From Dermanyssus gallinae (taxonomy: Eukaryota; Arthropoda; Arachnida; Mesostigmata; Dermanyssidae): a DNA stretch of 64,000 nucleotides. The translations under genes and the position numbers were made by a program. The stretch lies in the NCBI GenBank assembly GCA_003439945.1, contig QVRM01001215.1, positions 626,501 through 690,500 on the forward strand. Reading direction: 5' to 3'. This document shows positions 1 through 11,875 of the stretch, piece by piece; within the stretch, counting starts at the first letter, position 1; every line of letters starts with the position of its first letter. Under the pieces are notes generated by a model. That model worked only from the letters and a program-made list of their open reading frames with translations. It was not told the origin of the DNA and ran no database searches.

Positions 1-429
1 TTCTAACGGCTGCACAACTAAAGGACGGTGTCGTCTGTGCGTTCGCGGATTTCCGAGGCTGAGAGACGAGTGACGCAGGCAAGTTGGGATTTCGGCCACT
101 GGGTAGCGCTTCAGTCGGTGAGTGCCCTCGCCCAATGGGCGGTGCTTCCAGGAATTGATTGCGCCCTCTGCTGGCCTCCTGCGACCAGTGTTGAGGCTGC
201 AACACGAGAACGGTCCCACCTTATATAGGTACACCACCGTTAGGAGCCCCCCTCGACAGGGTCTGCGCCCGACCAAATCACGGTGCTCCCCACAGCGGGA
301 CACCACCCCAGAGGCGCTCAGGACCAGGACGGGTTCACCCTGGTAACGCAAAGGAGTCGAAAGAGGGGGCAACCATCTTCTCCCATAGACTCCCGATCCA
401 CAAAGCAGTCAAACACGGGCGAATCTTAA
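1..429 (+). pseudogene. 3' end of gag-like ORF1, element 1
   Basis: Only the end of ORF1 is in the window. The last part, about 320-429, reads in one frame with 'DGFTLV', a phrase usual near the end of R1-type ORF1, followed by a basic Ser/Gln-rich tail and TAA at 427-429. Upstream, where nucleic-acid-binding zinc knuckles are expected, pieces such as 'DFGHW' appear in shifting frames, so the knuckle region is frameshifted. The product would have been the RNA-binding protein of the retrotransposon particle. ORF2 begins 9 bp downstream. Confidence 0.5.
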
Positions 430-438
430 ACAACGTAT

Positions 439-3277
439 ATGACAACTACTCTTAAAGCATTACAGCTGAACTGCAACCGGAGCATGGGTGCCCACAACAT
501 GCTCCAGGAAATTAGTAGCAGGTCTGGGACAAATCTGCTACTTCTCAGTGAGCCCAACGTCCGGTGGGCTAAAAACGGCACCTTTTTACAGAAGCAAACA
601 ATTTTTTTGTAGCATTTTACTAGACGACCGCTGTCGCCTCCGGGTTTCTGGACACGGCAGCGGGTACGGTTTTACTTGGGTGGATCTAACGGGCGTTGGG
701 CGGTTTTATTCCTGCTACTGCAATCCCAACGCCCCTCTCGAAGACTTTCATAGGTTCTTAGACAATTTGACAGAGTCTTTTAACCGAAACGACGTGCCAC
801 TTCTAGTCTTAACCGGAGATTTTAACGCAGCTTCCACTACATGGGGCTCTACGGCCACCAACCGAAGAGGACACGTCGTCCTCGAGTGGCTGGCGGCGGA
901 GGACCTAGTTGTTCTTAACACGGGTACGCCCACCTTCCACAGAGCTGGGCACACCTCGTGCATCGATCTTACAATAACAAGAAGAACGGAAGCACATAGG
1001 ATTTTAAACTGGAAGGTTTTACTAAACGAGGAATCTCTAAGTGACCATCATATACTTGAGTTTCACGTGACCATCTCCCGCGAGGGACCGCCCACAACGG
1101 TTCGTCCTACAACCAGGCGCCAGGGGGTCAACGAGATCCAAGAGTCCCTTATTAGGACCCTTATCAACCAGGACGGGATGCCAACAACACCCGCGGGCCT
1201 CCAAAATCTCCTCAAGGCCGTCTGCAGAGTCGTCACGGGCCGCGGAGCACACCGGTTGCATCGAAGGACCCCGAAGAACTGGTGGACGAGCGAAATAGGA
1301 GGCCTCAGGAAAAGGTGCATCTGGGCACGGCGTCTCCTTACCCGCGCTCGGCGAGCCGCGCCCGAGGGGCAAGCTTCCCTGCAACACGGCGCGGAATATA
1401 AAATGCTGCGAGCTTGCCTGCGTAGGAAAATCTCCAGGAGCAAGGAACGCTCCTGGAGAGCCTTTCTCAAAGAGTTGGAGGACGACCCATGGGGCCGCCC
1501 GCATAAAATGGTGCGGGGTTTTCCCCCTTCAAACGAAGGGTGGAGCTTACGCCGGAGGAAACCCAGGAAGCAGTCATGGCACTCTTCCCGCGGCACCCGT
1601 TCTTTGACCGAACCTCGTACTTAGAAGACACAGGGGGTCTGAGGACAGCATACCAGAGGTAACCCCGCACGAAGTTCTCGCAGCGGGGGAACGCTTCAAG
1701 CCGGGAAAGGCACCGGGCCCAGACGGGATCCCCGTCTTCGCGGTTAAGCTCCTGCTGAAGGAATACCCGGAGGCGGTAGCCGCCGCGGCGACTGAGATGC
1801 TTCGGACGGGCTTGTTCCCTACCGCATGGAAGGCCGCGGACCTCGTGCTAATACCTAAGGGCCCCGGCTCGTACCGGCCCATATGCCTTCTCGGCTCCCT
1901 GGCCAAGGCCTTCGAGTCTATCGTAGAGGCACGAGACCGAGAGTTCGCGGAGGAGAACGGCCTCTTTTCCGAGGCCCAATATGGGTTTCGTAAAGGTCGC
2001 TCCATCATTGCAGCAATAAAGAAAATCCAACTAAAGGCCGAAAGCATTCGCGACTCCCCGCCCGGACGCCGAGATTTGTTTTTAGCAATACTTTAAGCAA
2101 TACTATTTTTAGCAATACGTGAAGAACGCTTTTAATAGCCTCCCGTGGAGAGTCATCCTCGATACTCTCCACAGGAAAAGGGTGCCCTTTTACTTAAGAC
2201 GGATTTTATCGAGCTACCTACACGACAGGATTATCCACTCACACGACCAAACTTTTAACATGACCGCAGGGGTGCCGCAGGGCTCAATACTAGGCCCCCT
2301 GCTATGGAACATCACGTACGATGACGTGCTGCGGCTGGGGGATCTCCCACCCGGAGTCGAACTCCTCGCCTACGCTGACGACCTGGTCCTCACCGTCCAG
2401 GCCCGGACAATGGGCCAGCTTGAGGCGCGTGCGAATGAAGCCCTCTTCGACATTGCGCACTGGATGCAAATAACGGGGCTTACCCTGGCCCCCGCTAAAA
2501 GCGAAGCTATTATCCTGGTGGGTCGGAGGGGCTTGCCCCCGCCGCACCTTGTCTTGGAGGACCAGGAGATTGCTGTAGTCAATACTACAAAGTATCTCGG
2601 GGGTCTTCCTGAACCGGGGCCTCCGGGGTACTGAACACCTACGGCGGGCGTCAGAAAGGGCATTGAAGATCGCCAATAGTTTCGCGCGCCTCATGCCAAA
2701 CACATACGGCCCTAAACAAAAAAGAAGAAGGATTATTATGTCCGTGGCCGAGTCAGTCGCCTTATACGGGGCTACGGCCTGGCCTACCAACGCTCTGAAA
2801 ACTAAGGGAAATAAAACCCGCTTACGGCGGGCTCAACGGGTCGGAGCTTTTAGGGTCACCATGGCGTACCGCACGGTTAGCACGGCGGCGGCGCTCGTGC
2901 TCGCGGGCACTATCCCATGGGACCTGAAGGCAGAAGAGCGCCGCCGCCTGTGGGGCGACCAGAGCCTTAAGAAAGAAGAGGCACGGCAACACACATTGCA
3001 GCTATGGCAGGGGGAGTATGATGGCCTGGCGGAGGGGGACCCAGGTACCAGTCTCCGCAAGCTAGTCCCTAACATCAAGGACTGGCTGTACCGGCCCGGT
3101 GGGGAGCTCACCTTCCACACCACTCAGATTTTGACGGGGCACGGCGACTTTCAGTCTTACCTATTCAGGATCGGGAAGGCCCCCAGCCCCACGTGCGTCC
3201 ACTGCGGCAATGGACTCGAGGATACTCCAGAGCACACAGCTCTGGCGTGTCATGGGCGGAACAGCGTCACCCCTTGA
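439..3277 (+). pseudogene. Endonuclease/reverse transcriptase ORF2, element 1
   Basis: ATG at 439 begins an endonuclease whose first motif reads 'LKALQLNCNRS'. A frameshift near 600 moves to a frame open to 1624 that carries 'TGDFNAAST' and 'SDHH', the AP-endonuclease catalytic signatures. RT motifs follow: 'KAPGPDGIP' (~1707), 'YGFRKGRS' (~1980), 'GVPQGSILGP' (~2270) and 'YADDLVL' (~2371). The C-terminus has C-x2-C-x7-H-x4-C ('CVHCG...EHTALAC', ~3196). The core of RT motif A is replaced at 2082-2117 by three slipped copies of an 8-bp word, giving a stop. Another shift lies near 2600. It would have copied the element RNA at the target; it is now inactive. Confidence 0.8.
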
Positions 3278-3764
3278 GGACTTTAATGAATACGCACATT
3301 TTTAATCTACGCGACGTCGTTCTAAAGATGACAGAATCACTGAAACACTGGAACTTGATAACAGGTTTTTTAACAAGATTTTACAAGCTAAGACATCGGC
3401 CAACAAGCTGCGACTTTTGCGATTCCCTGCGGCTCCCAGGGATAACTTTCGCCAGGAGTAAGAAGACTCGCCCCCTCTGACTGTTTGATGCATGGGCAAG
3501 CAGTTCCCGGTCAGTTGGGGGACGGGGACATGACTGGATTTTAGTGGGTTGGAGCCCCACACTACCGGCCCACACTTGCAGGGACTCCCTACAGTGGTGT
3601 CCGTGTGTGCAACCGCATTTTCCAGTAAGTCCTCTTTAAAAAAAATGACGCTTTAGGAAGTCTCCTGCTTGGTCCACGGAGAGAGGGATTTGGTCGGGAG
3701 ATACGGTCGGCGCATTAGGGCGTAGGGTTTGAGCGACCTTGACATTGTGTCAAGCTCAAACACG

Positions 3765-6244
3765 ATGAGTTTCCAGGGTGGGGACAATAGACGAAAAATG
3801 CCGGCGATAATCGCCCCCTCGAGGCTGCCGCAAAGGACGCCAACGCAAGGGAATGGAGGTGAAAGAACGGGAACGACAGAGACGAGCGAGGAAAGAATGG
3901 AAGAAAGCCAAGCGAAGAGAGCTCTGGGGGGAGTGTTCATACACACCTCCAGCTCAGAGGATGACGGCGGGGTGGATGTGAATACGCAGGCAGTGGTGAA
4001 GGGAGACCAAAACTGTGCGGGAAAACAGGCAATGGACAACGAAAGAGAAAACGAGGAGGAAAAAGGGAAGAGCGGGACGATCACGGAAAAGACGTCGAAA
4101 CAAACCCCGAAGCGAAGACGAAAGATTGAAACACCTGCAGACGCGAGTGATGATGAGGGTAACGAGAACGATTGGGGCTTAGAGGATAACGGACCATGGC
4201 TGGATTATCTTCAGTCAAAGACTAAGGGCGGGGTCAGAACCGTGCCTGAGTTGCCTGTAAAGGCTTGGCCAATGAGAAGAATTGAGCCTAAAGACGCAGA
4301 CGGAGCTGCCGAGCAGATGCGCACCTGGTCCAAGGTGTTGAGTCAACTAATTGTGCGATACCCGCATACCCAGATGTTCATCAAGGACGCCGTTGGGGAG
4401 GTAGGTAAGTTTCCCTAAAATACAAGTGTCTTTTCAAACAGAGAGACCGTGAGTGGATGGAAAAGCTCGAAGCCGAAAAGAAGCGGGTAGAGTCACTCGA
4501 GATCGAGCTATCAGAACTCAAACGGACATTCACGCAGGCTTCGGGCAGCAATGAGGCAGACGCCTTACTAAAGGCTAAGGCCGAGCTCGAGGAAGAAGTC
4601 CAAGAGCTTGCTGGGGTGAACAGGGTGCTTGAGCTGCACGGAAACTCACTGTGTTCGAAATGTATTCAGAAGCCCGATAAGGAGCAGATCGAGGCGAGAG
4701 AGACCGAGACGGCTGCAACGATCGACACGGCCTTGGAAGCGGCAACCCGAAACAACAACGTAAAGGAGACGGCACGCATAGTGTTAAAGAGATGGCCAGA
4801 GAGATGCTTCAAGGGCGAAGCTTACCCATAGGGGGATTGGGAGCCCTAGAGAAGCGCGAAAACTCATTCTGATGAAGGGATCGGAGAGAGACAGAGGACT
4901 CATCGAACATGTGCTTCCTCACTTTCCCGGTGCGGCAGCGCTGGCCGACCTTAAACCAGGAAAGGTGGCGGCACTTAGATGCAAAAGCGACTTTGAGGTC
5001 GTCGGCGACGGCGAGATAGACGAAGAAGGGGAGACGGAGGGAATACTACAGAGTCCCCCGGAGGCGTCATGAACGCTAGTGGCCGGGATGGTCCCCTTGG
5101 GGGCGACTTCGGCCGACTTATTTAGGCTTTTTGGTAGACTCCTGCATACCCTTAATGTAGATAAGCGGGAGGAGGCACCAGCTGTGGCTGTGACCGAGGA
5201 GCTGGGAGACTACACGATTCCTCAGATCCTTGAGGCGTGCTGTCGGGTACTCGACTGTGATCTCGAACTCATTATTAGAACACCGCCCGCGGATCGAAGC
5301 TTACCAAAAGAGGCAAACGTCTCAGACCAGACGTGGGCGACCTATACCACTGTCCGGGTAAGGAACGTTGAGGGTAAAACTGCAGCAGAAACGCTCATGA
5401 GCGTGCGAAAAAATGCAGACCTCAGAGCGGCGGACGTGGTATTGGCCGCGCGCGGAGGACTAGCCACGACCGAAAGTGGGGACGTTCTCGTTAGAGTGAC
5501 CGGCACAAAGGCATCAACAGGCACGTTTGCTGAGACGCTAGCACGATCGATCAACACAAAGGTTGATTGCCGAGACTCTGGGGGACAGCGACAGCATCGA
5601 AAAAACGATCAGGCGAGAGTTGAGCATGCCGGCAGATATGCGCATGTGCACAGAAGACCCGCGGTCCGGCAGGACAGGGCGATATCAGTGTCTTGTCGTT
5701 CTCCCGACTGCGGCGGCAAAAAGACTAGTCGACATGAAGCACCTGCAGATCGGTAACACCACATGCCGGGCAGAGGATTGGTTTAGCGCACCAACATGCT
5801 ATAACTGCCAGAAGCAAGGCCACATGGCTAAAGACTGTCAGGAGGAGAAAGCGCAAGGCCGACGCTGTTACCGGTGCGGCGACGTCGGGCACCTCCTTAG
5901 TGCGTGCACTAGCGAAACGGGGCATTGATATATCTGCAAAGTCGACGGGCACTCGGCTTCGTCAAGCAAATGCCCAGTGCTGGCAAAAAAAACTTGAGCT
6001 GAAAGAGGCTGCTCGTAAGAGTAACCTCGAGAAGTTCGAGGGTGAAAGGAAGCGGAGAGAAGCATCCAAGCAGGAGGCTAGGGCGCGCCAGGAAGCGGCC
6101 GAAAAGAAGCGACAGCGCAATGAAGCTAAACAATTAACTACGGACAGCGAGGGTTACAGCAGGAGAGGGCGTAGTGCCATCAGCGCCGCTGTCGCTGGTG
6201 CCGCAGCCAAGGGAGGGGAAGTCAATGGTACTTCTAATGATTAG
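3765..6244 (+). pseudogene. gag-like ORF1, element 2
   Basis: ATG 3765 was chosen because the longer open frame upstream has only a TTG. The N-terminal ~215 codons are acidic and basic low-complexity with Lys/Arg patches such as 'PKRRRK'. A Glu/Lys-rich segment at about 4457-4700 looks coiled-coil. Near 5798-5960 lie two clear zinc knuckles, 'CYNCQKQGHMAKDC' and 'CYRCGDVGHLLSAC', and a third whose first Cys codon has become TGA. Stops or shifts at about 4418, 4831, 5072 and 5756 split the frame into pieces. The last frame, Lys/Arg/Glu-rich, ends with TAG at 6242-6244. The protein family binds element RNA and chaperones it to the target. Confidence 0.75.
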
Positions 6245-9200
6245 AATACTTCCGGTGAACCTCAACCGGTGCAGAACTGCGCACGACCTGCTTGAGAAGA
6301 CGGTCCGGGAGAGGGGCATAGCATTACGCCTCTTTTCGAAACCGAACAAGAAGCGAATGAGAAAGAAGAGCTCTATAAATACCGATGAACGCATCGATGA
6401 GGCAACCTGGTGGACAGGAGAGGACAACGCCAAATGGGCAGTACGGACTCAGGAGAGTGGCGAAAGTGGCTTTGCGTGGGTGGAATTAGACGGGGTGGGT
6501 GTTCTCTACTCGTGCTATTTTTCACCTAATAGGGAGATACAGGAGTTTCAGGTTTTCCTGGGTCAACTAGGCCGTAGCTTAGGCACGCACGAGGGAAAAC
6601 CATTGATTGTTACCGGGGACTTCAACTCGGCCAGTACTGCATGGGGTAGTCGTAACACTTCGGAAAGAGGACAAATCTTACTGGAATGGATGACAGAGCA
6701 GGGGCTTATGGCTGTCAACGACGGGGACGTTCCGACGTTCTCACGGGCAGGGAGGGAATCCCACGTAGATCTCACGCTTGTCAACGAACGGGCATTCACG
6801 GCGATAACCGGGTGAAGGGGTGGATACGGTTCATAACCACAGCGACCACCGCTACATCTGCTTCGAGGTACGAGCCCCAACCGCGACGCTTCCAGCATCA
6901 CCTACCCGTGGCAGACGGTGGTAGATGAGACAGCTGGAAAAGGAAGCGTTAGTAAAGGAGATCGACGCGAGGTTTCGGACAATGGGAGTAGGAACGGTGG
7001 ACGAAAATCGACTCATTGAAACACTCATTGCCGCATGTACAAAGTCTGGCCCGCCCCACCCGAACGGCGAAGGTGCCCGACGGCACCGGTCCGTTTACTG
7101 GTGGAGCAAAGAGATCGGGGAAGCGAGAAAGCGATGCACAAGGCTAAACAGGGCGTATGCTAGGCAACGCAGCTGGCTGAGTGGACGGTTGAACCGAGGG
7201 AAGAGGGGGCTAGACGTTGACGAGCAATCGGCCACACTCCTAGAAAGTTACAGGGCTGCCCGCGAGCACCTTCAAGGCCTCATCCTGAAGAGTTAGGTAC
7301 AGGCGTGGAAACAGCTGGCAGAGGACGTGGAGAGAGACGTGTGGGGGTTAGCGTACCGAATCGTTATGGACAGGCCTCGGGCGCCTTCTCCGAGACTCCC
7401 GCCGGATGTTCTAAAAGATCAGGTCCATAGCTTGATCCCGGTTCACCCGTGGAGAGGCGACGGGGAGGAGCCTCTGTTTGCTGAAGAAGATATTCCCGAG
7501 GTGACGTTGGAGGAAGTCGAGCGAGCATGGCAGCGATTGACACCGGGTAAAGCACCCGGCCCGGATGGAGTACCTCCTGGAGCGGCGAAGCTACTGATGC
7601 AGCGATGGCCGAAGCTGTTTCAAGCATTGGTGATGCGACTTCTAAGAGAAGGGCGATTTCCGCGGCTGTGGAAAAACGCCAACCTGGTCCTATCCACAAA
7701 CCAACGGGAGAGAGCAATGCTTTAGCAAGTAGTTCTGCTTACCGGCCTATATGTCTTCTTAACGCAATGGGCAAGATCTCAGAGAATGTTATCGTTGAGA
7801 GGCTCAACGCTGAGATTGAGCTCAAAGGGCCCCTGTTTGCTGAAGAAGATATTCCCGAGGTGACGTTGGAGGAAGTCGAGCGAGCATGGCAGCGATTGAC
7901 ACCGGGTAAAGCACCCGGCCCGGATGGAGTACCTCCTGGAGCGGCGAAGCTACTGATGCAGCGATGGCCGAAGCTGTTTCAAGCACTGGTGATGCGACTT
8001 CTAAGAGAAGGGCGATTTCCGCGGCTGTGGAAAAAACGCCAACCTGGTCCTAATCCACAAACTAACGGGAGAGAGCAATGCTTTAGCAAGTAGTTCTGCT
8101 TACCGGCCTATATGTACTCTTAACGCAATGGGCAAGATCTCAGAGAATGTTATCGTTGAGAGGCTCAACGCTGAGATTGAGCTCAAAGGGGCCCTGTCAG
8201 ACGCCCAGTACGGTTTCCGTAAGGGAAAGTCCACGCTTGGCGCCCTTACACGGGTTTTGGAACGGGCAACCGAACAGTTAACGAGGACCCCGAAAACAAG
8301 GGACTTCGTGGTGCCCGTCCTTCTGGACGTCAAGAATGCCTTCAACTCGATGAGCTGGGAGGTGGCCATGGACGCAATGAGGCGCAAGGGCATTTCGCCA
8401 TTGATTTGCCGGATAATTTCGTCCTACCTATCGGAAAAAAAGCTGTCGGCCGGCGGTCAGAAGTATGAGATCTCTGCGGGGGTTCCTCAGGGGTCGGTCT
8501 TAGGGCCGATTCTGTGGAACCTAGCCTATGACGGGGTCCTCGAGCTGCCGGACCTACCGGCGGGTGTTGAAATGGTGGCCTATGCCGATGACTTGACGCT
8601 GGTTATCACGGCACGGGAAACTGGGCCCTGGAATATGCCGCTAATGAAGCCTTGGAGCAGGTGGCAGAGTGAATGGAAGACCATTCTCTACGACTGGCCC
8701 CGCACAAGACGGAAGCAATGTACCTTACAGGCAGGAAGAAAACCCGGAACATCCGCCTGCGTCTAAACGGTCATCCTATCAAGCTTGCTCGGACAGCAAA
8801 GTATCTTGGAGTAATGCTCGACAACAGCCTCAATGGATCGGCGCATATCCAGCATGTGGCTGGTAAAGCCCACAAGATCGCGGCCGGCCTGGCGCGGTTA
8901 ATGCCCAGAGTCGGCGGCTGCACAGAAGGCAGGCGGCGCCTGCTGGCCAGTGTAGCAGAGTCGGTAGCGCTATACGCGGCTCCAGTGTGGGCAGACATGG
9001 CGTTGAGGACACAAAGGAACAGGAGAGCGCTTCGATCGTCACAGCGGCCGGTAGCCATTCGTGTCTGCCGGGCTTACCGCACGGTTGTCGACCGCGGCCC
9101 TCTTGGTCCTGTCTAAATGCTGCCATGGGATCTGCTGGCAAGTGAACGGGCCGAAAGATGGAAGGATGGCGATCTAGACTTAACAACGGCTAGATCGAGG

Positions 9201-9887
9201 ACAATCGCCCGGTGGCATGAAGAATGGGTCGCAGTGCAGCCGGGAGACCCTCGTAGGCCGCCCGCGGGGAGCTGGACCAGAGACCTTATCCCTGACCTGA
9301 AGGCGTGGTACGACTGCAACCACGGTGAGCTGTCTTATGGTACGACACAGGTGCTGACCGGGCACGGCCAGTTCCAAACGTACATGGTAAGAATTAACAA
9401 GGCGAGTGACGACATCTGCGCGTTATGCAGATCGGGTGAGATGGACGATGTCGAGCACACGGTTTTGCGGTGTCCGGCTCTCCAAGAAGCCAGAACCGCG
9501 GGTGCGACCACCGTGAGACGAAAGCCGATCAAGAAGGTTGTAGCACACATGCTGACTTCGGCGAAGGCGTGGAGGGAATCCTGTGCCCTCTTCGAGACTA
9601 TCATGTCCTTAAAGGTGGCCAAGGAAACTGCCAGGAGAGCTCGTTTTAACTATAGCCCCCGATCCAGTCGAGAGGGAGCGCCCGTAGGTGACACGGAAAG
9701 AAGGGGAAATAGGCAGCAAAGGCGAACCAGCCTTGGGATTAGGCAGGGACAGCTAGGGACGCTCCAGGCGATGACTCTCGACGCATCCCCAGGTGGCGGA
9801 GCTGTGGAAGGCGTTAACGGTCTGGCTGACGCGTCTGAGCTGCACCAAGGCAGACATGAGACGATGGATGATGCCAGATTGGAATAG
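6237..9887 (+). pseudogene. Endonuclease/reverse transcriptase ORF2, element 2
   Basis: ORF2 overlaps the end of ORF1 in the string ATGATTAG (6237-6244); another in-frame ATG lies at 6225. Endonuclease: 'PVNLNRCRTAHDLL' (start), 'TGDFNSAST' (~6614). RT: 'KAPGPDGVP' (~7549), 'YGFRKGKS' (~8210), 'LLDVKNAFN' (~8321), 'GVPQGSVLGP' (~8480), 'YADDLTLV' (~8581). The C-terminus has a C-x2-C-x8-H-x4-C motif ('CALCRSGEMDD...HTVLRC', ~9418), then a Gln/Arg-rich tail to TAG at 9887. It is interrupted by stops or shifts near 6815, 7296, 8650 and 9116 and by a 359-bp tandem duplication in the RT. It is inactive but relatively well preserved. Confidence 0.8.
7474..8191 (+). repeat. Tandem 359-bp duplication inside RT domain
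   Basis: The segment 7474-7832 is repeated directly as 7833 to about 8191. The copies differ only by a few substitutions and two single-base insertions in the second copy (an extra A in a poly-A run and an extra A near 8050). The duplicated piece covers the RT fingers from 'GKAPGPDG' to 'NAEIELKG'. The near-identity means the duplication is much younger than the general decay of the element, or was homogenised recently. Confidence 0.9.
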
Positions 9888-10092
9888 AATGTAGGAGTTG
9901 GTGCAACACCACTCCCATGGATTCGAAGCAATGCCTACGCAGTTACCGATCCCTGGGGGTGGGGGGGAAGCGGGTTTACTGGGTTTGCGAGTCCCAGATT
10001 ACTCACCATGGCTGGGGTGGCGCATGTCCGTCTGGATTCCCGTAATCCCCCAAAGTAATGCTGAGAGTTTCAGCAGTAAGAAAAAAAAAGAG

Positions 10093-11235
10093 TAAGCAGG
10101 TTTGATGCGTTACCCCTTGTAGATATGGGTGTTGCTGATGTTGCCAGACCATATAAGTTTGGATGCACTCCAATGAGTATACGCTTAATATCAATTACGA
10201 GACAGTATTCTATAACTTTTGGGAACGGCAAAATGCTAATATTTTTGTAGTGCGGTTGCACTGAATCTCGCATCCAGAGGTCCAGAGTTGTTCTCAGTGC
10301 TTGTTTTTGGACTCGGTGAACCGACCTGATAAGATGCATTTGTGTTAAGCCATAAACTTCTACAGCGTAAGTCAGGTGACTATGGACGTAGGCAAAATAC
10401 ATCGCCATCAGACAGTTTTGGGAAAGAATTCGTCGAGCTGCATTGCTGCCAGATATTTTTTACGTATATGTGTGACATGCGCTTCAAAGCTCAGCTTCGC
10501 GTCCAACGTAACGCCTAGAAACTTCGTTTCCTTTAGAAGCGAAAGGGCTATGCCGTCGCACTGGAATCGAAGGGGATTGATCGTAACGGAACCCCGCGGA
10601 GAAAGGAATTGCATTACACCTGTTTTCCTCCAATTCATATAGAGACCGTTATGCCTGAACCAAGATGATAACCTCTGAAGGTCCTCGTGGAATATAGCCT
10701 CTACCTCAGTTGGGGAATTCCCGACGAATAGGGTCAACTTAGCATGTTTTGTTACGCGGTCAACTTTGCATGTTTTGTTACGCTAAATATGTCGTTAATA
10801 ATTATATTAAAGAGAAGTGGACCCCCTATACTGCCCTGAGCCACTCCAACAGATATATTCCTTACATCCGAGAGTGCATTGCCCACCTGAACAACTTGCC
10901 TCCTATGCGACATAAACGACCGCAGCCAAGACAAAAAAAATAATCCGCTCCATATCGAGTTAACTTCTTAATCAGAATATTTACATCAACTGTATCAAAT
11001 GCTTTTCTAAGATCTATAAATACGCCGGCGACTGTCTTTTTTAACATTAGGTTTCTGCGAACCTCTTCAACAAAATCCATGATGGGTACAGTCGTCGACA
11101 TTTTGGATCAAAAACCGAACTGACGCTGACTTAGGCCATTAAACATCTCAAAGTGTTCGTTCAACTGTTCATATATAGCTTTTTCGAAAATCTTGGACAT
11201 TGGAGGGGGGATACTGAAATGATATACCCTGTAGA
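10093..11235 (-). pseudogene. Jockey-superfamily reverse transcriptase relic
   Basis: Read on the minus strand this is the RT and C-terminal part of a LINE: 'GVFIDLRKAFDTVD' (~11020), 'VGVAQGSIGGPLLFN' (~10830), 'LFVGNSPTEVE' then 'LGVTLDAKLSFEAHV' (~10490), and a C-terminal segment down to about 10093. The order fits jockey/CR1-type LINEs. The catalytic YADD is missing: at that point (10733-10783) a ~26-bp segment is duplicated in tandem and the frame breaks. Stops also fall near 10940 and 10740. The C-terminal end abuts the A-tail of element 2. Confidence 0.7.
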
Positions 11236-11378
11236 TATAGTTGAAAGGTTCCGTCGGATTTTATAGCAAATAAATGTATTTTTTATAGAAAGTTTTACTT
11301 TAGTTCATTGGTACCTAAATGTTTTATGTGGGTAGGTTTTAAACGTAGCAAATAGGTAAAAAGAGAACAAGTGCTCAC

Positions 11379-11519
11379 GTTGGGGCTTTGGGGGAACCAA
11401 CCGGCTCTTTAGGCATATCAGAATGCCCTTCGCGCCCGTGGCTTTGGGACTTTGCGGAATCTGGGGCTACTTTCTTTGCACGGGTCTCCGCTCCCACGAT
11501 AGGCTTAGACTCAGGTTTG
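11379..11519 (-). CDS. Candidate exon A1 of repetitive-protein gene
   Basis: A 141-bp open segment on the minus strand, bounded by an acceptor (CTACGCAG, upstream at 11520-11527) and donor (GTGAGC, 11373-11378). It starts with one base and ends with two bases of split codons, so it is phase 2-2 and its loss or gain keeps frame. The peptide is Lys/Ser/Pro/Ala-rich: 'PESKPIVGAETRAKK', 'APDSAKSQ', 'HSDMPKEPVGSPKAP'. No domain is recognised and it is probably disordered. The three copies in the other units have the same length, phase and splice sites. Confidence 0.6.
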
Positions 11520-11699
11520 CTGCGTAGAAATATTAGTTGTGTTACATATTGGGTCACTGATAAAGTTTCATCGAATTTTTAAGGCAAGTAAAAAGTAATT
11601 TACATAAACTTTTTAGTCCAATAGCATCCCTAGAAAGTGCATCTGCATATCTTAAATGTATTAACTGCATAATTGGAAAACACTAAACCGAGCGTTTAC

Positions 11700-11813
11700 A
11701 ATACAGTTCTGCCGGGGCCGACTGGCCCTTTTAGGCATGTCGGCATGCCCTTTGGTACCCTGATCTGGCCATCAAAAGTTTTAGTTTTTACAATAGATTT
11801 AGCCTTACCGGAG
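11700..11813 (-). CDS. Candidate exon B1 of repetitive-protein gene
   Basis: A 114-bp open segment, phase 2-2, with acceptor TTACGCAG and donor GTAAAC. The peptide starts 'SGKAKSIVKTKTFDG' and ends 'KGPVGPGRTV'. It is a shorter relative of the 141-bp exons: the start matches 'S-[AE]-x-S-K-[PS]-I-V' and the end matches 'KEP-x-SGPGKTV' of exons C and E, with an internal deletion. It is about 180 bp upstream of exon A1 in the minus direction. Confidence 0.55.
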
Positions 11814-11835
11814 CTGCGTAAAGAAATATCTTGTG

Positions 11836-11875
<40 letters not shown>

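Larger units (their letters stand above)
1..3645 (+). mobile_element. R1-like non-LTR retrotransposon, element 1
   Basis: A degraded LINE whose 5' part lies outside the window. In order it shows the tail of a gag-like ORF1, an ORF2 with AP-type endonuclease, reverse transcriptase and a C-terminal CCHC motif, then a 3' UTR of about 370 bp with a short A-run at 3638-3645. The two-ORF layout, endonuclease signature and terminal CCHC fit the R1 clade as known in arthropods. Several frameshifts make it inactive. Element 2 begins directly after the A-run in the same orientation. Confidence 0.8.
3646..10092 (+). mobile_element. R1-like non-LTR retrotransposon, element 2
   Basis: A nearly full-length LINE in the same orientation as element 1 and abutting it. 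It has a 5' leader of about 120 bp, ORF1 with zinc knuckles, ORF2 with EN, RT and a C-terminal CCHC, and a 3' UTR ending in an A-rich tail (about 10080-10092). It resembles element 1 at protein level but is clearly a different family. Multiple frameshifts, in-frame stops and an internal tandem duplication make it inactive. Confidence 0.8.
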
